Below the pieces are notes generated by a model. The model was not told where the DNA came from, made no database searches, and worked only from the letters and a program-made list of their open reading frames with translations. This document shows positions 57,001 through 64,000 of a stretch of DNA of 64,000 nucleotides, piece by piece. The stretch is from Mermis nigrescens. Taxonomy: Eukaryota > Nematoda > Enoplea > Mermithida > Mermithidae. The first letter of the stretch is position 1. Each line of letters starts with the position of its first letter. Made by a program: the position numbers and the translations under genes. Where the stretch lies: NCBI GenBank assembly GCA_036768485.1, contig JAVLUZ010000145.1, positions 18,115,706 to 18,179,705 on the forward strand, written 5' to 3'.

Positions 57001-59616
57001 ATAAATGATGGAAAGTCCAAGCATCATTTTTTCCTTGATAAGTTCACATCTGAAATTTTCTTTATTTTCTACTCATGTTGTTTTGATTTTATTTCATTAA
57101 TCTAAAAATAGAGCTTGTTCCATTCCGTCATTGCTATTGCAGAATTTTTGTTTTTCCAGTTTGAATCACTCCCAGTATTTATTAATATTATGTACGACCA
57201 TCTGAAGTGAAGTAAAAGTGTTAAGAAAAATCAACAATTATAGATCTCCATCAGTTACTAATACTAATACTAATACTTTATTCGGAAAAAACACAAAGGT
57301 AAAACAAAGTCGCAAGGAAAATAAAATAGCATAGTGTAATGCGAAATGTCCTGGACACATAGGCAAATAGATTGCGCTCACGTGTGCACCATCAAAAATT
57401 CCCGAAATTAACCTTTTTCAAATTTTCCTTAAATATATCAACATTTGGAGAATTTCGAATATATTGTGGAAGATCGTTCCAAATTCTACCTGATCTAGTA
57501 GCAAAACAATACCTTTTACAATCAAGTCGAAATTTTTCTAAATAGATCTGATTTGCAAATGCATTCCTAGTACGCGAATGACCATAAAACTTATAAAAAA
57601 TCTTCAGAAGGTAAGAGATTATTGTGAATAATATTATACGTAACAATTAAATCAAAATGAATTCTACGGAGTTCAAGCCTCTCTAAATTTAAGGCTATTA
57701 GCCTTTCATCATAAGAAAGTCCCATATATCCAATTAACCTTTTAGTAAATTTTCGCTGTACCCGTTCAACCCTGTCGATATCAGAAAACAAATAGGGGCT
57801 CCATACGGTTGGAGCATACTCTACTATAGGCCGAATATACATCCTAAAAGCAAGAACCAACATTTTTAGATCACGTGATTCAAAACATTTGAAAATCAAA
57901 GCACTCGTTTTCAAAGCTTCTGCTAATATATTAGTACAATGACAACTAGATGATAAGTTTGTTGTTAAGGACCTCGTGCACGTGCAAAAAGATGGATATA
58001 AAAATATAAGTAAACCATGTATGCAGAATAAAATATAAGTGCGTTCTTTATTTTCCTAACAACGAAAGACAACTAATTACTTTAATTGCAAATTATTTTG
58101 TAATTCCCGAATTTTCATGGGCAAGCAGTGAAGTCGTTAAATTTTTTAATATTATGTATGACGATCTAAAATGAAGTATTTTTGTTTTTCCAGTTTGAAT
58201 CATTCCCAATATTTAATAATATTATGTATTGACGACTGAAGTGAAGTAAAAGTGTTAAGAAAAAGCTAACCACTATAGATCTCCATCAGTTGTTGATTTG
58301 AGTCCCGAACCTTGTTTTTCAGGACCACGTGCACGTGTAAAAAGATGGGTACAAAAATATAAGTAAACCCTATATGCAGAATAAAATGAAAGTGCGTTCT
58401 TTATTTTCTTAACAATGAAAGACAACAAATTACTTTAATTGCAAATTATCTAGTAATTCCCGAATTTTCATGGACAAGCAGTGAAGTCGTTAAATTAGAG
58501 CGAAGCATTGAAAAACTTTGTTATACGATTCGCACAGAAAATGCCGTATAGGTGTAAAGTGCTGGGAGGTTTTGATAATATATTCATCATTTCCAAATTA
58601 CTCGTACTTCGGATTTTTAAAGACTCATAGTTGATTTTAGTTTTTCATAAAATTTGAAATGCGCATCTATTTTGTGCATCTCTTATACTTTTTGATAATC
58701 GTAACTTACAAAGAGCAGAATTCAGACAACAAAGTCGGAAAAAAACGATAATTCCATAAGGCCGCATGAGTAAATAGTAAATAGTAAAAAATAAGCACAA
58801 AGTAAATATTAAATTAATCTACATCACTTCTTTTGCTTCAGCGTACGAATTTTTAGCTTGTGGATTGTTTATGGCTGTAGGGGCTAGGAGGAGGACTAGT
58901 CCACCAAAATTTTGAAAGTAAGAATATTATTTACACGGGTAATCCAGAGAATAGATTGAAAATCTTTGAAGCGTATTTGACAGACTGCCGGAATAGATAT
59001 CAGCACACCTTGGAGGTATAAACCTAAAATATTCGGGCGCTTCGCGCCAGATTTATTGTTTTTGCCTACCTTTTGTCCTGTGATCAGTCCTAGTTTGAGT
59101 AAGGTATGGTGAATATGTCAAAATTTTCTGATGCTCTGTGCAGAATTATTTATTATGGTACCTACCTATTGTTTTTCTTTAATGTACTAGAATTTGGTAC
59201 AAAACAAGTCAAAGAATTTTTCAACAGGATCAAATCTTCAGAATTAATTCATGGAACATTTTATAGAAAACATATTTTTGAATATGATTAGAAAAAGTTG
59301 AACTTTTTAAATTTTTTTCGAAGTTTTTTTCTCCTGTTTGTAGAGCTAATTTTATTCCCCCCCCCAAAATTCAGAAAGCCAGCAACGTATCTGCTTATAG
59401 ATGATCATGTAAGCTTCACGTATTACTTTTAAGGGTTTTAAGATCGCCGGTGCGGTGATGCTACTCATAAATTCAATCTTAGCGTATTATTTTCTCGCTG
59501 CCTTACTACTTGAAGATACATACAAATTTCGAGTGTTGCCGATTGGACCGCCCATCAGTGATTTGTTCAGCCGAAGGAGACGAAGTGGCTTTGAGAGTGG
59601 TCATGAATCAGCATGA
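50946..59616 (+). CDS. GPR1/FUN34/YaaH (AceTr) family transporter, plus-strand paralog
   Basis: Predicted six-helix membrane transporter of the family that carries acetate or succinate across membranes in microbes; the substrate here is inferred. Exons: 50946 (ATG at 50979)-51068, 52285-52510, 56029-56309 and 59434-59616, all phases compatible. From ATG 50979 it makes 259 residues. Family marks: SNPAVIGLASFAIT (TM1, NPAPLGL signature variant), LGGLVQLFAG (TM2 end), LLEFVTGNNFGFAIFSTFG then AFW (TM3), GYFMLCFLIFTAILLAASL (TM4), ILPILILTLFFGIASLMIF (TM5), AVMLLINSILAYYFLAALLL (TM6), LPIGPPISDLFSRRRR and a short acidic/Ser tail. Introns are 1.2, 3.5 and 3.1 kb and carry B, E and G repeats, a tRNA-like MITE and a CR1 fragment. 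The start is uncertain: a good acceptor lies 33 nt before the ATG, so the frame may extend upstream, or this may be a trans-splice site. Confidence 0.9.
51385..51645 (-). repeat. Family B dispersed repeat (AceTr plus intron 1)
   Basis: Reverse-oriented B copy, with TTTTTGGGTCAAAATGGTCT, the ATCAATTTCAAGCAATTTTA block and an end at CCCACGCGCTTGTCTGG. Confidence 0.7.
51740..51930 (+). repeat. Family G dispersed repeat (AceTr plus intron 1)
   Basis: CATACATGGGCAGC start, GATTCTGGGGGTCTATTGAT, GAGGGGTCCGCCTGATTCTG and CCCACGTTTGGACG. Related copies lie at about 34350/36804 (split), 38690-38830, 50070-50200, 52800-52960, 56319-56470 and 62950-63095. Confidence 0.65.
52285..52510 (+). CDS. AceTr plus paralog, coding exon 2 (TM1-TM2)
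   Basis: Acceptor TAATTTAAG, donor GTATGT, 226 nt. Encodes EFRQLLEQLIAESKRG, the signature SNPAVIGLASFAITATLFQF and IILGGLVQLFAG. It is one codon longer than the same exon of the minus paralog. Confidence 0.92.
53000..53215 (+). repeat. Family B fragment (AceTr plus intron 2)
   Basis: Diverged 3' portion of family B: AAATATCGATTAGAATG, the GCATTTGTACCATTCTTTGG block, TCGTTTTAACTCAAAAAA and a GATCCCCCTTACCGGCTGAC block. Confidence 0.55.
53252..53803. mobile_element. Inverted-repeat element carrying a tRNA-like sequence
   Basis: Arms of about 55 bp: CTATAGTCTGTTTCATTTAT and TCGAGAGCTTTTT... on the left, and their reverse complement on the right, ending GAAACAGACTATAG. CTACAGTA words sit at the inner edge of both arms. 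The interior has a tRNA-like sequence on the minus strand. The terminal TA may be a target duplication. The element lies in intron 2 of the + transporter. Confidence 0.75.
53468..53538 (-). tRNA. tRNA-like sequence (possible GTC anticodon), probably a relic
   Basis: On the minus strand the A box TTAGCTCAGTGGTAAAA and the B box GGGTTCGATTCC sit at tRNA spacing. An anticodon arm TCTGC-TTGTCGT-GTCGA can be drawn with U33 and anticodon GTC (Asp) but has one mismatch. The acceptor stem does not pair and the T stem pairs only if shifted by one, so this is unlikely to be a working tRNA. It may have supplied a pol III promoter to the element. Confidence 0.45.
54255..54520 (+). repeat. Family B dispersed repeat (AceTr plus intron 2)
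   Basis: TCTAGACCCCTAAAATGAAA through TAATGCTATTTTAACATTTA to CAGCCATGCCATGCATC, followed by TATGGTCATGACGCC. The start is truncated. Confidence 0.72.
54521..55584. other. Intronic tract without recognised features
   Basis: AT-rich part of intron 2 of the + transporter. A 66-codon open frame at 55215-55415 has no family and no homology to the paralogous gene. Confidence 0.4.
55585..55925 (+). repeat. Family E dispersed repeat (AceTr plus intron 2)
   Basis: Uninterrupted E copy: AAATTCTGGGGGTCAGCGGC, GTACACGTCGAAAACACG, GTCAAAAAATGAGTACATGG, GCACGAAGCGCC. It is useful as the empty-site reference for the insertions at 32272 and 32930. It ends about 100 bp before exon 3. Confidence 0.78.
56029..56309 (+). 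CDS. AceTr plus paralog, coding exon 3 (TM3-TM5)
   Basis: Acceptor ACTTTTCAG, donor AGG|GTTAGT, 281 nt. The open frame runs on past the donor into a family G repeat (to 56579), but homology stops at HFDNNYR, and the last exon joins there in phase 0. Confidence 0.94.
56319..56750. repeat. Family G then reverse family B repeat (AceTr plus intron 3)
   Basis: 56319-56470 (AAAATTCTGAGGGTCTGTTT ... TTTTTCAACTTCTGCGGG) matches 62950-63095. 56505-56750 is a reverse B copy, from CATAGATGCACGCACAGCAT to CCCCACGTGCATTTCC. They begin directly after the exon 3 donor. Confidence 0.7.
57256..57955 (-). mobile_element. CR1/Jockey-type non-LTR retrotransposon, 5'-truncated 3' end
   Basis: Encodes the C-terminal end of a non-LTR reverse transcriptase: ALIFKCFESRDLKMLVLAF, RPIVEYAPTVWSPYL, RVERVQRKFTKRLIGY, LSYDERLIALNLERLELRR, then after a frameshift near 57595, SRTRNAFANQIY and GRIWNDLPQYIR to a stop at 57392. 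It ends in a short 3' UTR with GAATAAAGTATTAGTATTAG, a simple-repeat tail (ACTAAT on +) typical of CR1-like elements. The catalytic domain and endonuclease are missing, so it is dead. Confidence 0.92.
57392..57955 (-). pseudogene. Reverse transcriptase C-terminal fragment (frameshifted)
   Basis: Two overlapping minus-strand frames (57591-57914, open upstream to about 57955, and 57392-57646) together give the tail of a CR1/Jockey reverse transcriptase: the thumb-adjacent VRPI.EYA..VWSP and VQR.FTKRL motifs and the terminal W.DLP block. One frameshift near 57595 breaks it. The 5' part, including the YADD active site, is absent. Confidence 0.9.
58501..59433. other. Intronic tract before the last AceTr plus exon
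   Basis: About 58870-59060 is a repeat shared with 42910-43090, ending in GGGCGCTTCGCGCC. The open frame at 59106-59291 has no family. Nothing else is supported. Confidence 0.4.
59434..59616 (+). CDS. AceTr plus paralog, coding exon 4 (TM6 and C-tail)
   Basis: Acceptor ACTTTTAAG. Encodes GFKIAGAVMLLINSILAYY, LLEDTYKFRVLPIGPPISDL and FSRRRRSGFESGHESA before TGA. It aligns with exon 4 of the minus paralog through LP(I/V)GPP. Confidence 0.9.
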   Translation, partial: GFKIAGAVMLLINSILAYYFLAALLLEDTYKFRVLPIGPPISDLFSRRRRSGFESGHESA

Positions 59617-60189
59617 GCTAGAATAGCTGCTTTCTAGTTATGAATGTTACTCTATTTATTCAATTTCCCGGGAATGTGAGACATTTTCATATTAGGAAGC
59701 GACGATATTAGATTAAATCCGCCATTTTATCAATAATTCTTGTATTATGTAAAAATTAATTAAGAATGCTCAATTTTAATCGTATCATCACTTTATACGC
59801 ATCTGGTCTACATTGTATTATTATCTGCCTGTCTTAGCCTTTCATATTTTGAAAACAAATTTAATCGATTTAGCTTAGAATATAGGTATGTACTTCTGTC
59901 AATGTGTTACGCGAAGAATAATTAGCATTTTCGATATTATGTACACTTCTAAAGATATAATGCTTTATAATCATACGAGTACAATAATAATACGATTAGT
60001 ACATAACATACTCTGCCTTAAACGATTGGTTGAGGAAAATGGGCTTCATGTGAATTAATGCGGCTCAAATTTTTAGTTCTTCTATCTGCAAAGATTTTCA
60101 GCAGGACTGTATAAGGAATAATTTGTTAGGAATGCTTTTAGAATAAAGCATATTTGACATTTCGGCTTTCGTCTCTTGTTTAACTTTGA

Positions 60190-62155
60190 ATGTATCATAG
60201 GTAGCGCGATAGCGATACCTATAATATACTTGGCCATCCTATGTTTATCACAGCGAGTGCGAAATTTGTGTCCTCCCCTCACAGCAACAACGGCACACAC
60301 CTGGGAGGTGCGGTTTTTTTTAATCGATGGATAATTAAAAAATTCGATGCCCGTCTTTTTTTGTTTACACTCAATACCGAGTTAGCAATGAGTGTGTAAA
60401 GTGTAAACCGAAAATCAAATAATTTGCGGAGGGCCAATGTTTTTTAAAATGTTGCCCCTGAGTTGTAGATTACGAATCTGAACTTAAAATTTCTTTACAC
60501 TCAATAGTTGTTACACAAAAGTGTAAAGTATACGTGTTTTTTACTCTTTGCGTGTCCTTCAGCTTATCTAACTCAATTTTGGTTTCTGTGCAGTCCAATT
60601 AGTTTTATAATGTAGAGGGTTGCAATATCTCAAAACCGATTTTTTTCTCTTTTAACGCAATATTTCTTGATCTGTGATCGTTTTAGTGTAAAGGGTTCGA
60701 GACGAAAAACGAAATTTCTCCAACTACTCCGCTAAGTAGGCGGAACATGCTAATTATGCTTAAAATGTGCCCTGACCTTAGCGTTACAGATCCTAGTTTA
60801 TTTTGTTTCTATACACCCAATATTGCGGTATTAGCACAAGTGTAAAGTTTACACCGAGAAGCATTTTTCCGCCCAGAGCATTGGGTATCAAACAATTTGC
60901 GGAGGGCCAATTTTTTTAAAATGTTGCCCCTCAGTTGTAGATTACGAATCTGACCTTAAAATTTCTTTACACTCAATGGTTGTTGCACAAAAGTGTAAAG
61001 TATACGAGTTTTTTACTGTTAGCGTATCCTAAAGCTTATCTAACTCAATTTTGGTTTCTGTGCAGTCCAATTGGTTTTATAATGTAGAGGGTTACAATAT
61101 CTCAAAAACGTAAATTTTTTTCTTTTTTAACGCAATATTTCTCGATCTCTGATCGTTTTAGTGTAAAGGGTTCGAGACGAAAAACGAAATTTCTTCAGCT
61201 ACTCCGCTAAGTAGGCGGAACATGCTAATTATGCTTAAAATGTGCCCTGACCTTAGCGTTACAGATCCTAGTTTATTTTGTTTCTATACACCCAATATTG
61301 CGTTATATGCACAAGTGTAAAGTTTACACCGAGAAGCACTTTTCCGCCCAGAGCATTGGGTATCAAACAATTTGCGGAGGGCCAATTTTTTTAAATGTTG
61401 CCCCTGAGTTGTAGATTACGAATCTGAAATTCAAATTTCTTTACACTCAATGCTTGTTGCACAAAAGTGTAAAGTAAACGAATTTTTTACTGTTAGCGTG
61501 TCCTAAAACTTATCTAACTCAATTTTGGTTTCTGTGCAGTCCAATTGGTTTTATAATGTAGAGGGTTACAACATCTCAAAACGTAAAATTTTTTCTCTTT
61601 CAACGCAATATTTCTCGATCTGTGATTGTTTTAGTGTAAAAGGTTCGAGACGAAAAACGAAATTTCTTCAGCTACTCCGCTAAGTAGGCGGAACATGCTA
61701 ATTATGCTTAAAATGTGCCCTGACCTTAGCGTTACAGATCCTAGTTTATTTTGTTTCTATACACCCAACATTGCGTTATTCGCACAAGTGTAAAGTTTAC
61801 ACTGAGAAGCACTTTTCCGCCCAGAGCATTGGGTATCAAACAATTTGCGGAGGGCCAATTTTTTTAAATGTTGCCCCTGAGTTGTAGATTACGAATCTGA
61901 CCTTAAAATTTCTTTACACTCAATGGTTGTTGCACAAAAGTGTAAAGTATACGGGTTTTTTACTGTTAGCGTGTCCTAAAGCTTATCTAGCTCAATTTTG
62001 GTTTCTGTGCAGTCCAATTGGTTTTATAATGTAGAGGGCTACAATATCTCAAAACGTAAAATTTTTTTCTCTTTCAACGCAATATTTCTTGATCTGTGAT
62101 CATTTTAGTGTAAAGGGTTCGAGACGAAAAAAGAAATTTCTTCAGCTACTTGCAC
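60190..62155 (+). mobile_element. Family C element, copy 7, with a 474-bp tandem array
   Basis: The head hairpin GGTAGCGCGATAGCGATACC and leader closely match copy 3 (19350), including CACAGCAACAACGGCACAC. Unit starts at TTTGCGGAGGGCC fall at 60423, 60896, 61371 and 61844, giving spacings of 473, 475 and 473 bp, with the fourth copy cut at about 62150. Each full unit contains CTCCGCTAAGTAGGCGGAA and a TGTAAAGTTTACA palindrome. It ends against a family A fragment (about 62152-62185). No coding capacity. Confidence 0.88.
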
Positions 62156-62221
62156 TCCCCAGAATTTTGGCGCTGCCCACCTATGGATATATGGCCTGAA
62201 TTATTAAATAAAAGAAGGGAA

Positions 62222-62874
62222 CTAGCAAAGAAAAATGCTCCGATGGAACAAAAAAGGTAAATATACTTGAATTTCTTCATTGCTAAGGATGTAAAAGGAG
62301 GGGACTAGGGAAAATTTCCCTATATGCGCAGAAGCCATAGGAATGTGCTAAACAGTTAGACTTCCCCTAAACAACGCAAAAATCGAAGTATATTCTGCGG
62401 CCTGTGAAAAATGAGGGTGTAGTCACAAAGCGTATTTAAGTGTTTCGCAAAAGAGCATTGAAGACACTTTCATGACTATTAAATAATCAATGTATTATTT
62501 ATTTAATGAAATCTTGACCTTCCACAATGCTCTGGAGTAAAAGATAATAGTGTAAACTTTACACCTACATGGCCAACTCAATAGTTTTCTTGAAAAACCA
62601 CAAAAAATTTCTTTAAATTTTCCAAAATAAAGTAATCAAAATACTCGCCATCATAATCGAAATTACTACGGAAAATCTGCAGAAACGCGCATAGGCCGCA
62701 GAATATACTTCGATTTTTGCGTTGTTTAGGGGAAGTCTAACTGTTTAGCACATTCCTATGGCTTCTGCGCATATAGGGAAATTTTCCCTAGTCCCCTCCT
62801 TTTACATCCTTAGCAATGAAGAAATTCAAGTATATTTACCTTTTTTGTTCCATCGGAGCATTTTTCTTTGCTAG
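62222..62874. mobile_element. Family D element with near-identical ~185-bp arms
   Basis: The left arm, from CTAGCAAAGAAAAATGCTCC, and the right arm (about 62692-62874) are reverse complements with essentially no differences by eye over about 185 bp, through GGAGGGGACTAGGG, GCGCAGAAGCCATAGGAATG and CGAAGTATATTCTGCGGCC. Both ends have CTAG, allowing a TA or CTAG target site. The roughly 280-bp centre is AT-rich and includes TAATAGTGTAAACTTTACAC, a family C-like motif. This appears to be the youngest D copy in the window. Confidence 0.88.
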
Positions 62875-64000
62875 TATATGTCTGATTGATCACAAAAGGC
62901 GAAAGTCAGACGATAGATTTGCGTTTTAATATCGTCATACTGGTAGCCTTATATGGGCAGTAAGAAAATTCTGAAGGTCTAGTTAGAAGAAATCGCCAAA
63001 AATGTTAATAAAAATAGAATTTTCTGCAGCAATCTGTGGGGGCTTTTCAATTTCTGTGGTTTTAACCCCCCCCCCACCACGCCAATATGTGCTAGGTAGC
63101 CCTTTGGTCTGCATCAAGCTCGTAGAAACCATAAATTAGATCATCAAAAAATACATAGCAAGCCTAAAAAACATGCAACATCGTATTCAGCAAGTTGAAC
63201 AGTATTGAAGTGTCAAACTTTATTTCAGTCTACCATATTATTGGCTTTTGCTAAATTTTGCGACTCTTAATAAAATCCAGTCATGTTGGTATTTATGTAC
63301 GTGTCGGTTCACTCGCAATGGATTGCTTTTATATTTCTTTATCTCTTCGATGTTTTTATTGTAGTTTTAATTCATAATGTACTTTGAAACAGATCATTAT
63401 ACTTAGTCAGTTACACAATAAGACAATGGATGCGACGAAAAAATCTCTACGAGTGATTTCAATCTAAGAAGCACTTAGCTTTGGTCGTACAAATTAGGAA
63501 GGAACAAGAGATTAAGGTACCCTGTAGAAATATGCAACTCAAATTTAATTTACAATTTTTTAACAATCCGTTATAAAAATAATTTCTGAAAATTAAAGAA
63601 GGTCTGGAGTCAGAACAGGGTCGTTTTCCTGATGTTAGATAATGTAAACGCGAACCATTCACTAAGTTGTTCCAAGTTCTGTGAAGTATAAATCCTATAA
63701 GGCAATTTTCGTGATTATTATTGCCATTATTTTGAACTCCTACTTCATTTTATCTTGTCTCAAAAAGAGCCAGTTTGTATGCAAGCTTTTCACGGAAATA
63801 TTTCATGTTCTCATAAAAGCCCCGATGAATTAAGAGCCTTGAAGCGCATATTCTGGCGCTTAGACCGAAAACAGTTACAGTTGACTTTAGATCATAGGCT
63901 AAAATGATCTGAAAAGGTAACAAAAATTATAATAATATGAGAAGTATGTATTTCTATTTTACAATCGTAACCACTTTACTTCACAGTTAAACCAGTCCAG
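62875..64000. other. Gene-free right edge with a family G repeat
   Basis: 62950-63095 is a family G copy (GGGCAGTAAGAAAATTCTGA ... TTTTCAATTTCTGTGG). The rest is AT-rich. A 67-codon minus-strand open frame at 63459-63662 has an internal acceptor-like TTTTCAG, but no protein family is recognisable. Confidence 0.4.

Larger units (their letters stand above)
57136..58500 (+). repeat. ~320-bp direct repeat, first copy split by a CR1 fragment
   Basis: Copy 2 (about 58174-58495) contains TTTTTGTTTTTCCAGTTTGA, GATCTCCATCAGTT, GTGCACGTG and GTGCGTTCTTTATTTT in one run. In copy 1 the first part is at 57136-57258 and the remainder at about 57965-58140, separated by the minus-strand retrotransposon. About 40 bp at the insertion site appears to have been replaced. 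Confidence 0.78.

Overview
The window is animal nuclear DNA: AT-rich, gene-poor, with GT-AG introns of about 0.6 to 5.5 kb, a CR1/Jockey-type retrotransposon tail and many nested non-autonomous DNA transposons. The globin has a nematode-like sequence pattern, which makes a nematode the best guess, but other small invertebrates are not excluded and no species can be named from the sequence alone.

Three protein-coding genes can be assembled exon by exon. (1) A four-exon globin on the + strand (8573-13317). Its exon phases agree throughout, it encodes 207 residues, and its 26-nt first exon encodes an N-myristoylation-type start (MGAKQTKS). (2) and (3) Two paralogous GPR1/FUN34/YaaH-type (AceTr) membrane transporters, arranged head to head: one on the minus strand (40603 down to 31211) and one on the + strand (50946 or 50979 to 59616). 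Each has four coding exons with matching intron positions. About 10 kb of repeat-rich DNA lies between their 5' ends.

The rest is almost all repeats, and many can be dated against each other by nesting. Named here by letter: family A, 260-280 bp elements with 8-bp target duplications (7180, 16369, 17379, 32930); family B, about 250 bp, the commonest; family E, about 350 bp, into which A and a 517-bp element have inserted; family G, a G/C-run repeat; family D, long-armed inverted-repeat elements (22484, 30058, 44357, 62222); and family C, elements of 1.6-2 kb or more with a 5' hairpin and an interior of degenerate units of about 180 bp rich in TGTAAAG/CTTTACA (17768, 19350, 24190, 28384, 60190). 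In the last C copy one segment has expanded into a tandem array with a period of about 474 bp.

Other notable elements are a 2.37-kb element with inverted repeats of about 215 bp, TTA target duplication and a broken C2H2 zinc-finger ORF (34433-36803); a 1.7-kb foldback element that splits a B repeat (37915-39610); a duplication of about 0.8 kb on either side of an inverted-repeat element (45243-47793); and two tRNA-like sequences, one inside an inverted-repeat element. The globin and the two transporters show no functional link beyond proximity. The transporter pair is a local duplication; a role in acetate or succinate movement is inferred from family membership only. No rRNA, CRISPR or bacterial-type features were seen.
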